DNA of 64,000 bases, taken from Bog-756 sp963769765. Lineage in GTDB: Bacteria; Actinomycetota; Acidimicrobiia; Acidimicrobiales; RAAP-2. The notes beneath the pieces are model-generated. The model was not told where the DNA came from. It searched no databases and saw nothing but the letters and a program-made list of their open reading frames with translations. Position 1 is the first letter of the stretch; each line of letters starts with the position of its first letter. The stretch spans positions 62,001 to 126,000 of the forward strand of contig CAVYNA010000003.1 in the NCBI GenBank assembly GCA_963769765.1, read 5' to 3'. A program made the translations under genes and the position numbers. Below are positions 26,454 to 34,799 of the stretch, one piece after another.

Positions 26454-27806
26454 ATGGACCACGACCGATCGGCCGGACCGGTGCCGGACTTCGTCCCCGA
26501 TCCAGCGGCTAAGCAGCGCGCGCTGGAGGCGTTCGCCACGTACGTGAACCCGCAGAAGGTCCGGGTGCTGCGCGCGGCAGGCCTCGACGTGATCGAGGCG
26601 GAACGCGCCGGGCCCTGGGTCTGGGACCTCGACGGTAGGCGGTTCCTCGACTGCTTCACCTCCGCCGGCTCGTTCAACGTCGGCAGACGCAATCCGAGGG
26701 TGGTCGCCGCCGCCCACGCAGCGATCGACCGCCTCGACCACGGCAACTTCCTGCTGTGCTCGAAGGAGAAAGCGGAGCTCGCGGCGCGGCTCGCCGAGAT
26801 CACTCCGGGCGAGCTCTCGTGTTCGATGTTCGGGACGGGCGGCGGTGAGGCCATCGACTTCGCCATCAAGCTCGCTCGCGGCGCGAGTGGTCGCGACCGG
26901 ATCGTCTCGACCGTCAACGGCTACCACGGACACACCGGGTTCGCCCTCTCTGCGGCCGGTCGAGACGCCTACCGTCAGCCCTTCGAACCACTGATGCCGG
27001 AATTCCTCCAGGTTCCCTTCGGCGACCTCGACGCGCTCGACGCGGTCCTCGACGACCGGACCGCGGCGGTGCTGCTCGAGCCGATCCAGGGCGAAGGGGG
27101 GATCGTCGTCCCCGATGCGTCCTACCTGCCGGGGGTACGCCGGGCCTGTGAGCGCACCGGGACGCTGCTGATCCTCGACGAGATCCAGACCGGGCTGGGT
27201 CGGACCGGGCGATGGTGGGCGAGCGAGCACTTCGGCGTCGAGCCCGACATCATGACCACCGCGAAGTCGCTCGGCGGCTCGCTCGTCCCCATCTCGGCCA
27301 CGGTGTTCACCGAGGAGCTCCGCGAATTCCTCATCCCCAATCCCTTCATCCACCTCTCGACGTTCGGCGGCTCGGACGTGGCCTGCGCCGTGGCACTCGA
27401 GGTGATCGAGGTGATCGAGGAGACCGGCCTCGTCCCGCACGCCGCGGCCATGGGAGTGCGCCTCTTCGCCGGGCTCGATGCGCTCGCTGCGGCGCACCCG
27501 CAATCCATCGCGGAGGTGCGGGGGCTCGGGCTGATGGCCGGTGTCGAGTACGCCGAGGAGTCCATGGGCCCGCGTATGTCGTACCACCTCGCCAACCACG
27601 GGGTCCTGGCCGTCTACAGCGGCAACCAACCGGCGGTGATGCGCCTGATGCCGTCGCTCGTGATCGAGGAGCCGGAGGTCGATTTCCTCCTCGACGCGCT
27701 GGAGGCCGCACTCTTCGACCTCGAGTCGGGGGCCGGACCTGAGGAGTCGACGCCGAAGCGGCCCCGTCGCCGACCGCAGCGTGCCACCCGCGCGGCAACC
27801 GCCTGA
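26454..27806 (+). CDS. class III PLP-dependent aminotransferase
   Basis: A 450-residue enzyme. SAGSFNVGRRNPRVVAA, SMFGTGGGEAIDFAIKLAR, LEPIQGEGGIVVPD, LLILDEIQTGLGRTG and the PLP Lys in MTTAKSLGGSLVP are those of omega-amino acid or diamine aminotransferases. Downstream are an SCP2-like protein and an APC permease in tight array, so uptake and transamination of an amine or amino acid is a reasonable reading; the substrate is unknown. The protein ends in a basic tail, RPRRRPQRA (residues 436-444), which recurs at the C-terminus of the permease. Confidence 0.88.
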   Translation: MDHDRSAGPVPDFVPDPAAKQRALEAFATYVNPQKVRVLRAAGLDVIEAERAGPWVWDLDGRRFLDCFTSAGSFNVGRRNPRVVAAAHAAIDRLDHGNFLLCSKEKAELAARLAEITPGELSCSMFGTGGGEAIDFAIKLARGASGRDRIVSTVNGYHGHTGFALSAAGRDAYRQPFEPLMPEFLQVPFGDLDALDAVLDDRTAAVLLEPIQGEGGIVVPDASYLPGVRRACERTGTLLILDEIQTGLGRTGRWWASEHFGVEPDIMTTAKSLGGSLVPISATVFTEELREFLIPNPFIHLSTFGGSDVACAVALEVIEVIEETGLVPHAAAMGVRLFAGLDALAAAHPQSIAEVRGLGLMAGVEYAEESMGPRMSYHLANHGVLAVYSGNQPAVMRLMPSLVIEEPEVDFLLDALEAALFDLESGAGPEESTPKRPRRRPQRATRAATA

Positions 27807-27815
27807 GGAGCGGCC

Positions 27816-28175
27816 GTGGCAACCTGGGAGGAGCTCGACGAGGCGCTCGCCGACTACACGGTGAGCTGCAACGAGAACGCACGGCTTCGCAAGATGCAGC
27901 GCGACTGGTCGAAGACGTTGCACTTCGTGTGCTCCGACACCGGTTCCACCTTCACGATGGTGGTCGAACGCGGCGAGATCCTCTCGACGCCCGAGGGTCA
28001 CCTTGGCACTCCTGACATCGTCGTGACGACCACGTCCGAGACCTTCTGCGACATGTTCTGGGGCGATCTCAACCCGGTGACGAAGTACTTGCGCGGCGAG
28101 ATCACGGTCAAGGGATCGCAAGAGGACGTGATGCGCCTCGACGCGATCAGCTATGTGATCTGGCCCGACTCCTGA
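27816..28175 (+). CDS. SCP2 sterol-binding domain protein
   Basis: A 119-residue single-domain protein. HFVCSDTGSTFTMVVERGEILSTPEG, then DIVVTTTSETFCDMFWGDLNPV and LRGEITVKGSQEDVMRLDAI fit the SCP2 fold, which binds lipids or acyl chains in a hydrophobic tunnel. The GTG at 27816 follows GAGGAG. It starts 9 bases after the aminotransferase and its stop shares one base with the permease ATG, so the three genes form one operon. Its ligand is unknown. Confidence 0.75.
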   Translation: MATWEELDEALADYTVSCNENARLRKMQRDWSKTLHFVCSDTGSTFTMVVERGEILSTPEGHLGTPDIVVTTTSETFCDMFWGDLNPVTKYLRGEITVKGSQEDVMRLDAISYVIWPDS

Positions 28176-29662
28176 TGTCCGCCGGCGACGGGGCGCCGGG
28201 CGCGATCGCGCTCCGCCGGTCGGTCAACACGCTCACCGCCACGGCGACCTCCGCAGGGCTCGCCTTCGCGGCAATCGACTACCTCGGTGTGGTCTCGATT
28301 CTCGCCTATGCGCCGGGTGCCACCGCGGCGGTGGCGATCTCCATCGGCGGCGTGATCGTGGTGCTGGTGGCGGCCATCTTCTCCGAGCTCAACGGTCTCT
28401 TCCCGTCGGCTGCCGGCATACGGCTCTACCTGAGCCGCGCGGTCGGGAATCGGACCGCACTGTCGGTCACGTTCACCTACATGACCACGGTGGTCCTGGT
28501 GATCGCCGCCGACGCATTCCTCATCGGTGCAGCCATCCGGCACGTGCTCCACGAACCGGCAGCGCTCGCCTACCTGTGGATCGCGATCCTGCTCGGAGTC
28601 GCCCTGACCGCCAACCTGCTCGGCGTCCGCCTCGCGGGCTGGGTCCAGACGGTGGTCACCTACACCGTGCTCGCCGGAACATCGGTCCTCTCGGTCGTCG
28701 CGCTCTTCCATGTCGGTGGCGCCTTCAAGCATCCCTTCAACCTCTTCGGCGCGGGGAGCTTCTCGGGTATCCAGGCGATCGCGTTCGCGCTCTTCTTGTA
28801 CGCCGCATTCGAGTGGGTCACGACCACGGCCGAAGAGGCGCGCACCCCCGCTGTCATCACCCGGGCGCTCTTCATCGCCCCGATCCTGATCTGGATCGTC
28901 TCGAGCCTCTTCGCCCTCGCCCTCATCCGCCTCGTGCCGTTCGCCAGTCTGCACGGGAGCGCGTACCCCCAGCTCCTCCTCGGCCACGCCGCCCTCGGGA
29001 CGGTCGGTGAGCTCTGGATGCTCGCCCTCACGATCCTCACCGCGCTCAACACCTTCAACGGCGGCTTCCTCGTCGCCTCCCGGTTCATCTACGCGGCGGC
29101 GCGGGAGAACAACCTGCCTCGTGCGTTCGCCCGACTCAATCTCCACGCGGTCCCATGGTTGGCGGTGACTTCGCTTGCGGCCGTGTCCGCTGCGGTGGCC
29201 GCCGTCGTCTTCGCAACCGGGCAGTGGCTGCTGCTGGTCGCCGTCGGAGCGACGATCGAGGCGGCCATCTACTCCATCGCCTCGCTGTGCCTCCTGATCC
29301 TGCGCCGGCGCGACACCCGCGCACGTCCGTTCCGGCTGATCGCAGGACGGCCCCTCGCGACACTGGGTGTCGTCCTCTTCGCCGTGTTGTTCGTCGCCAC
29401 CGGGTTCTCGGATCCGAAGAACGCACACCACCTCTCGCTCGCTCCGATCGGGGTGATCGCGGTGCTGGCAGCGTTGTCGACGGCCTACGTGACCGTCGTC
29501 GTCCCGAGGTTGCAGGCCGCCGCGGCCGCCCGTGCCAGTGCCGCGCGGCCCCGGCGACGCCCGCAACGGGCGGCAGTGCCGTCGGGTGACGCGGGCGTGC
29601 GGTCGGCTCCCACCCGCGAGGCGGCAGGCGTCGTGGACGGGGACGAGTCGCCTGCGACCTGA
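28175..29662 (+). CDS. APC family amino acid/amine permease
   Basis: A 495-residue membrane protein with about twelve hydrophobic segments. The first segments (SAGLAFAAIDYLGVVSILAY, AAVAISIGGVIVVLVAAIFSELNGLFPSAAG) follow the amino acid-polyamine-organocation pattern, and segments near GGFLVASRFIYAAARENNLP are typical of the family. It likely imports an amino acid or amine for the aminotransferase of the same operon. The cytoplasmic tail carries RPRRRPQRA at residues 458-466, matching the aminotransferase tail. The ATG overlaps the SCP2 stop by one base (TGATG). Confidence 0.88.
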   Translation: MSAGDGAPGAIALRRSVNTLTATATSAGLAFAAIDYLGVVSILAYAPGATAAVAISIGGVIVVLVAAIFSELNGLFPSAAGIRLYLSRAVGNRTALSVTFTYMTTVVLVIAADAFLIGAAIRHVLHEPAALAYLWIAILLGVALTANLLGVRLAGWVQTVVTYTVLAGTSVLSVVALFHVGGAFKHPFNLFGAGSFSGIQAIAFALFLYAAFEWVTTTAEEARTPAVITRALFIAPILIWIVSSLFALALIRLVPFASLHGSAYPQLLLGHAALGTVGELWMLALTILTALNTFNGGFLVASRFIYAAARENNLPRAFARLNLHAVPWLAVTSLAAVSAAVAAVVFATGQWLLLVAVGATIEAAIYSIASLCLLILRRRDTRARPFRLIAGRPLATLGVVLFAVLFVATGFSDPKNAHHLSLAPIGVIAVLAALSTAYVTVVVPRLQAAAAARASAARPRRRPQRAAVPSGDAGVRSAPTREAAGVVDGDESPAT

Positions 29663-29722
29663 GGGCGCTGAGCGACGCCCGCAACATCTCGCTGACCGCG
29701 ACGGCGTCGCCGGTGCGACCCG

Positions 29723-30469
29723 TCAGCCGTCGGTCCCGCCGAGCACGAGATCGGTGAGCACGGTCTCCTCGCCGGGTACCGCCACCACGGTGTAGCGGTC
29801 ACGGACGGCGAGCCACTGCCGGTTGCGCCGGTGGAGCTCGTGGTCGCCGTCGAACCGGTCGAGCACGACGACCGGACCTGTCTGGTCCGCGCCGGGGCCG
29901 GCTCCGAGCGCATCCATCGAGAGGCGGACGCCGTTGATGGTCCCGAGGCCCGCATCGGCGACGAGCACCACCAGGTCCGGGCCGAGCGCGCCCACCAGGT
30001 CGCAGACGTCGCCGTCGTCCGCCTGCGGGGAGCGCACGCCGCCGGCGGTCTCCACGATTCCCACGTCGACACGCCGGTCCGGCCAGGCGAGCTCGGCGAC
30101 GAGTTCGGCGAGGAGCACCGGAGCGAGACCGAGGGCTTCGGCGGCCATCGGGGGTGCCATCGCCCGCGGATAGGAGCGGTGCGGCCGGCAGACCGCATCG
30201 GGGTCCTCGCCGGTCGCTGCTGCCAGCACCTCGGCGTCGGTCGCGCCGCCGAGACGGGCACCGTCCGCGTCGAGGTCGAAGGACTGTGCGGGCTTCCGTG
30301 CTGCGACCGAACGCCCCCGGTTGCGCAGCTCGTCGATGAGTCGGGAGCTGACCCAGGTCTTGCCGACCTCGGTCGCGGTACCGCAGACGAGGACGAGTCG
30401 CTCAGGACGCAACGCGCTGCTCGTCGGGCGGTCGGCGCTGGTTCCGTTGCTCGAGGACGCCGAGCGCAC
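29723..30469 (-). CDS. bioD: dethiobiotin synthetase
   Basis: Closes the ureido ring of dethiobiotin from 7,8-diaminopelargonate, CO2 and ATP. LVLVCGTATEVGKTWVSSRL is the BioD P-loop, and VAARKPAQSF plus GIVETAGGVRSPQADDGD complete the active site. The GTG at 30469 gives 248 residues; a TTG at 30412 just before RPERLVLVCG gives the more usual length and would overlap the bioF stop by 11 bases. It is the third gene of bioA-bioF-bioD. Confidence 0.92.
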   Translation of the reverse strand: MRSASSSNGTSADRPTSSALRPERLVLVCGTATEVGKTWVSSRLIDELRNRGRSVAARKPAQSFDLDADGARLGGATDAEVLAAATGEDPDAVCRPHRSYPRAMAPPMAAEALGLAPVLLAELVAELAWPDRRVDVGIVETAGGVRSPQADDGDVCDLVGALGPDLVVLVADAGLGTINGVRLSMDALGAGPGADQTGPVVVLDRFDGDHELHRRNRQWLAVRDRYTVVAVPGEETVLTDLVLGGTDG

Positions 30470-31628
30470 CGAGTGCGTCGACCAGCCGCGCCACGTCCTG
30501 CTCGGCGTGCGCTGCGGAGAGGGTGACCCGGAGCCTCGAGGTCCCCGGCGCGACCGTCGGCGGCCGGATGGCCGGCACCCACAGCCCCTCGTCGGCCAGG
30601 CGGTCCGATGCCTCGACCGCCTCGCGCTCGTCGCCGATCATCACGGGCACGATCGGCGAACGGTGCCCCCCGCGACCGAGTGCGGCTGCGACCGTGCCGA
30701 CGTGGGCACCGAGGCGTGCCAGCAGGCCGGCTCCCTCGCCTGACCGGAGAACCCCGAGCGCAGCCAGGGCGGCGGCGGCATCGGCGGGCGTGGGTGCCGT
30801 CGTGAAGATGTAGGGGCGGGCCAGGTTCTCGAGGAGCTCGACGAACCGGCGCGGACCGGCCACGAATCCGCCGAGCGAGCCGAGTGCCTTGGAAAGGGTT
30901 CCCACCCTCAGCACCGGGGTCGCAGCATCCCCGGAGTGGCCACCGACTTCCGGCAACTCGGGACCGAGCACCGCGTGCGCCTCGTCGAGAACGACCAGCG
31001 CGCCGTGTCGCGCAGCCACCTCCACGATGCCACCGAGATCGGCGGCGTCCCCGTCCATCGAGAAGACCGTGTCCGACACGATGACGGGACGTCTCCGCGC
31101 GGTCCTCAGCGCGCGCTCGAGCGCTCCGAGGTCGTTGTGCGGGTACACGGTCACGACGGCCCTCGAGAGGCGGCATCCGTCCACGATGGAGGCGTGATTG
31201 AGCTCGTCCGAGAAGACGTGCGCGTCCGCCGTCGCGAAGACCGAGAGCACCGAGAGGTTCGCGGCGAATCCCGTCGGGAAGAGCACGCACCCCTCGGTCC
31301 GCTTCCACGAAGCGAGCTCGGACTCGAGCTCCGAGTGCACGGGCCGCGAGCCGGTCACCAGCCGCGAGGCGCCCGCACCCGTGCCCCACCGGTCGAGCGC
31401 CTCGTGCGCTGCGGCGGTGACCGCTGGATGGGTGGTGAGTCCCAAGTAGTCGTTGGAGGCGAACGAGACGACCGGCCGTCGGACGGTGCCGTCCCGCTCG
31501 GCGAGCTGCCCGGACGGACCGCGGGCGTCGAACGTGCGCGGCGCGCGCCACCGTCCGACCTGTTCGACCCCACGACAGGCGTCCTCGACCCATTCGCTCC
31601 AGGTCGGCCTCTGATCGTGGTACGTCAC
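30402..31628 (-). CDS. bioF: 8-amino-7-oxononanoate synthase
   Basis: A 408-residue PLP enzyme that condenses pimeloyl thioester and L-alanine. SFASNDYLGLTTHPAVTAAA, GAGASRLVTGSRPVHSELES, SDELNHASIVDGCRLSRA, VVLDEAHAVLG and VGTLSKALGSLGGF (PLP Lys) are characteristic. The GTG at 31628 follows GAGGAGGTGCC and overlaps the bioA stop by four bases, indicating translational coupling. It shares the alpha-oxoamine synthase family with other members, but its place between bioA and bioD fixes the role. Confidence 0.95.
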   Translation of the reverse strand: MTYHDQRPTWSEWVEDACRGVEQVGRWRAPRTFDARGPSGQLAERDGTVRRPVVSFASNDYLGLTTHPAVTAAAHEALDRWGTGAGASRLVTGSRPVHSELESELASWKRTEGCVLFPTGFAANLSVLSVFATADAHVFSDELNHASIVDGCRLSRAVVTVYPHNDLGALERALRTARRRPVIVSDTVFSMDGDAADLGGIVEVAARHGALVVLDEAHAVLGPELPEVGGHSGDAATPVLRVGTLSKALGSLGGFVAGPRRFVELLENLARPYIFTTAPTPADAAAALAALGVLRSGEGAGLLARLGAHVGTVAAALGRGGHRSPIVPVMIGDEREAVEASDRLADEGLWVPAIRPPTVAPGTSRLRVTLSAAHAEQDVARLVDALGALGVLEQRNQRRPPDEQRVAS

Positions 31629-32953
31629 GGCACCTCCTCGGCGGTGACCTCCTGGATCGCCTCCGCGAGGACGTCGACGATCCGGTCGATCTCGTCGGCC
31701 GTGGTGGTGAGGGGAGGCATGAGGACGACGACGTCCCCGAGCGGGCGGAGCAGGACCCCGCGGCGGACCGCGGCGGCCGAGACCCGCCGTCCCCATCGCG
31801 CTCCCGGTGCGGGCGGCGCGAGCTCGACCCCGCACATGAGTCCTCGCTGGCGGACGGCGGCGACCGAAACGAGCGGTGCGACTTCCTCGGCCAGCCGGCT
31901 CGCCAGGCGGGCGGCGACCGCCTGCACATGGTCGAGGACCTGCCACTCCCCGAGCAACTGGAGATGGCGCAGGGCGACGGCGCAGGCGAGGGCGTTCCCC
32001 CCGTAGGAGTGGCCGTGGTAGAAGGTCGACGGTCCGAGGTCCGGTCCCTCGAATGCCTCGAAGACCCGCCCCGACGCGACGGTCGCGGAGAGCGGCAGGT
32101 ACCCGCCGGTGATGCCCTTGCCCAGGCACAGCAGATCGGGGCGGAATCCAGGTCCGGCCCACTCGCTGGCGAAGAGCCGGCCGGTCCGACCGAATCCGGT
32201 GGCCACCTCGTCGCAGACCAGCAGCACCCCCGTCGCACGGCACGCCTCGCCGACCTTGGCCAGGTCGGCCGGATCGGCGACGAGCATGCCCGAGGCCCCC
32301 TGGACGAGCGGTTCGATCACCACCGCTGCGAGCGTCGCCGCCTCCGCCTCGACGCAGGCGATCAACTTGGCTGCCCAGTCGGGTGCCGCGTAGCCCGGCG
32401 TCCTCAGCACGCCGAAGCGCAGCGGTTCGAAGAGCGACGTGCCGAACCCGCCGTCGCCGAGCGAGAGCGCGCCGATCGTGTCGCCGTGGTAGGCGTCCCC
32501 GAGGGCGAGGAAGCGGTGGTGGCCGGACTCCCCCCGGTTGATCCAGTACTGGAAGGCGATCTTGAGGGCCTGCTCGACGGCGACCGCGCCATCCGACGCG
32601 AACAGCACGTGGGGCGAGTCGACCGGGACGACGGCACCGAGCGCTTCGGCGAACTCGATCGCCGCGCGGCTGCCGTTGCCGAGCAGGGTCGAATGGGCGA
32701 CCCTTCCGAGCTGGTCGACGACCGCCTGATCGAGCTCGGGGACCCGGTGGCCGAGCGTGGTCACCCACAGCGACGAGATCGCGTCGAAGTAGCGGTTGCC
32801 GTCGACGTCGATCAGCTCGCGGCCCTCGGCCCGCTCCACCGTGAGCGGGAGGTTCTCCTGGTAGGACGCCATCTGGGTGAAGCCGTGCCACACCACGGCG
32901 GCGTCTCGCTCGGCCCAGGGGTCACGGGCAGGTCCGGGGGGTGGGCGGTGCAT
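31625..32953 (-). CDS. bioA: adenosylmethionine-8-amino-7-oxononanoate aminotransferase
   Basis: A 442-residue class III aminotransferase that uses SAM as amino donor to make 7,8-diaminopelargonate. VWHGFTQMASYQENLPLTVER is the BioA-specific N-terminus. DAISSLWVTTLGH, DAYHGDTIGALSLGD, LLVCDEVATGFGRTGRLFA and LCLGKGITGGYLPLSAT (PLP Lys) follow. FYHGHSYGGNALACAVAL is conserved. The ATG at 32953 gives the family start. It heads a bioA-bioF-bioD operon and is divergent from the riboflavin synthase at 33047. Confidence 0.95.
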   Translation of the reverse strand: MHRPPPGPARDPWAERDAAVVWHGFTQMASYQENLPLTVERAEGRELIDVDGNRYFDAISSLWVTTLGHRVPELDQAVVDQLGRVAHSTLLGNGSRAAIEFAEALGAVVPVDSPHVLFASDGAVAVEQALKIAFQYWINRGESGHHRFLALGDAYHGDTIGALSLGDGGFGTSLFEPLRFGVLRTPGYAAPDWAAKLIACVEAEAATLAAVVIEPLVQGASGMLVADPADLAKVGEACRATGVLLVCDEVATGFGRTGRLFASEWAGPGFRPDLLCLGKGITGGYLPLSATVASGRVFEAFEGPDLGPSTFYHGHSYGGNALACAVALRHLQLLGEWQVLDHVQAVAARLASRLAEEVAPLVSVAAVRQRGLMCGVELAPPAPGARWGRRVSAAAVRRGVLLRPLGDVVVLMPPLTTTADEIDRIVDVLAEAIQEVTAEEVP

Positions 32954-33033
32954 CGGCGCGAGTCTTGTCCAGCCGCAGAGGTTGGGCGAACCGGTGCATG
33001 GTCGGCCGGGAACCTCCCGCCGGGTGCCGCCGG

Positions 33034-33039
33034 TAGGCT
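33034..33039 (+). promoter_or_regulatory. -10 box of leaderless ribC
   Basis: TAGGCT is followed by seven bases (GCCCGCC) and the ATG at 33047, with no ribosome site. Confidence 0.55.
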
Positions 33040-33046
33040 GCCCGCC

Positions 33047-33523
33047 ATGGACCGGATCGGCGTGGTCGACACCATGTTCGCCCGCTTCGACATGGGTGCA
33101 GAGGCGGTCGCCGAGCTCGAGTCGTGCCCCGGATACGGGACGACCTTCGAGACCGTGCGACGGACGGTCCCGGGCTTCAAGGACCTCGGGGTTGCCTGCA
33201 AGCGCCTGATCGAGCTCGAGGGGTGCTCGATCGTGGTGGCGCTCGGGATGCCCGGAAGGGCCGCGATCGACCAGGTCTGCGCGCACGAGGCGTCCCAGGG
33301 GATCATGCTCGCCCAGCTGCTCACCTCGACCCACATCCTCGAGGTCTTCGTCCACGAGAACGAGGAGGAGGATCCCGCGAATCTCGCAAAGGTCTGCGTC
33401 GACCGGGCCCGGAAGCACGCGCGCAACGCCTACTGGATGCTCTACGAGCCCGGCCAGCTCACCCGCCGCGCCGGACAGGGCGTCCGCCAGGGGTACGGGG
33501 ACGCCGGCCCGCTCCCGCAGTGA
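33047..33523 (+). CDS. ribC: archaeal-type riboflavin synthase
   Basis: A 158-residue protein. GVVDTMFARFDMGAEAV, TVRRTVPGFKDLGVACKRL, CSIVVALGMPGRAAIDQVCA, HEASQGIMLAQLLTSTHI and GQLTRRAGQGVRQGYGDAGP closely match the archaeal riboflavin synthase family. That family is related to lumazine synthase and unrelated to the trimeric bacterial RibE. The enzyme dismutates two 6,7-dimethyl-8-ribityllumazine molecules into riboflavin. A leaderless -10 box supports the ATG. No other riboflavin gene is nearby. The archaeal type in an actinobacterium is unusual and may reflect transfer or replacement. Confidence 0.88.
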   Translation: MDRIGVVDTMFARFDMGAEAVAELESCPGYGTTFETVRRTVPGFKDLGVACKRLIELEGCSIVVALGMPGRAAIDQVCAHEASQGIMLAQLLTSTHILEVFVHENEEEDPANLAKVCVDRARKHARNAYWMLYEPGQLTRRAGQGVRQGYGDAGPLPQ

Positions 33524-33535
33524 GCGTGCCGGCCG

Positions 33536-34688
33536 TCAGGCCGGCGCGTCGTGGGGCAGGCCGAGCGCGCGCTCGGCGATGATGTTGCGCTGAACCTCCG
33601 CCGTCCCGCCCCCGATGGTCAGCGCGGGCGCGAACAGGAACCCGTAGCTCCAGAGGGAGTCCGGCCACGACCGGGGCCCGCCGATCCCGCCGGCCGAGGC
33701 CGAGGCCGGGGGGCCTGCCTCGTGAAGCATCCCGCGGGCGCCGGCGAGGTCGCGGGCGAGCCCCATCACGTGCTGGCCGTGCGCGTCGGCGAGGGCCTTC
33801 CGTACCGACGCCTCCGGACCCGGAGGCGCACCGGCCACCGCCGCCGATACCGTCCGGAGGCGCAGCAGCGAGAGAATCCTGCCCTCCGCCCACACCGCGG
33901 CGAGCCGCTGGCGGAGGAGCGGGTCGACGACGCCACCTGCGCTCCGGACCTGGTCGACCAGGTCGTCCGCGGTGGGACCCATCCCCCAGAGCGACCCCGA
34001 TCCCGACAGCGAGACGCGTTCGTTGCCCAGGGTCACCTTCGCGAGGGCCCAGCCTTCGCCGCGACGCCCGACGAGGTTGGCGGCCGGCAGCCGCACGTCC
34101 TCGAGGAACACCTCGTTGAACGTATGGGTGCCGGTCATGTCGGTCAGCGGTCGGACCACCACCCCCGGCGCGTCCATCGGGCACACGAAGTAGGAGATCC
34201 CCTGGTGCTTCGGCGCCTCGGCCTCGGTGCGCGCGAGCAGGATGCCGAGGCGCGGCGACGTGTGCGTACGACGTCCAGACCTTCTGGCCGTTGACCACCC
34301 ACTCGTCGCCGTCGAGCTCCGCCCGCGTCGTCAGCGAGGCGAGGTCGGAGCCGGCGCCGGGCTCGCTGAAGAGCTGGCACCAGATCTCCTCGCCCGCGAG
34401 CAATGCCAGAAGGTAGCGGGACTGCTGCTCGGGCGTGCCCGCGTGGAGCAGGGTCGGTCCGGCCCAGCCGATCCCGATCGTGTTGTCGGGGCGGGTGACC
34501 TTGGCGCGGACCAGCTCCTCGTCGACGACGAGCTGCACACCCGCGTCGGCACCCAAACCCCACGGCTCTGGCCAGTGCGGTGCGACCAGCCCCCGTTCCG
34601 CCAGCTCGCGCCCGGACGGGTCCGGATGGTCCTCGAGCCATCTCCGTACGGCACGTCGGGTCTCGTCGAGACGCAGCGCACCGTCCAT
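33536..34688 (-). CDS. acyl-CoA dehydrogenase, split by an apparent frameshift
   Basis: The N-terminal part (from ATG 34688) reads LVAPHWPEPWGLGADAGVQL, EIWCQLFSEPGAGSDLASLT and DGDEWVVNGQKVWTSYAHVA, then becomes nonsense. From about 34255 the next frame continues RLGILLARTEAEAPKHQGIS, FVCPMDAPGVVVRPLTDMTG and ends GGTAEVQRNIIAERALGLP, the classic C-terminus. Deleting one base in GCCGCGCCTCGG restores a single protein of about 383 residues. A -10 box (TACGCT) sits six bases upstream of the ATG. Whether the break is a true mutation or a sequence error cannot be told here. Confidence 0.88.
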
Positions 34689-34694
34689 GCGGCC

Positions 34695-34700
34695 AGCGTA
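34695..34700 (-). promoter_or_regulatory. -10 box of the acyl-CoA dehydrogenase
   Basis: TACGCT on the minus strand is followed by six bases (GGCCGC) and the ATG at 34688. Confidence 0.5.
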
Positions 34701-34799
34701 GGCTGCTCCGATCCGAGGAGGCGGGCCGCGCTCGGCCCGCGGGGAGGGACACGGACCCGCCAACGGTCGCGGGGACGCAGGAGGGGGAGGATCGAGCAC

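Noticed and set aside
29485..32238. A 917-codon minus-strand frame across bioD-bioF-bioA
   Set aside because: The three biotin genes are intact in other frames on the same strand; this frame only passes through them and has no conserved motif.
29723..33046. BioQ or BirA-type operator for the biotin operon
   Set aside because: No clear palindrome such as TGAAC-N-GTTCA was seen in the bioA/ribC divergent region or upstream of bioB.
33047..33523. Lumazine synthase (RibH)
   Set aside because: The families share a fold, but the KDLGVACKRL, VALGMPGRA and RQGYGDAGP motifs are those of archaeal riboflavin synthase.
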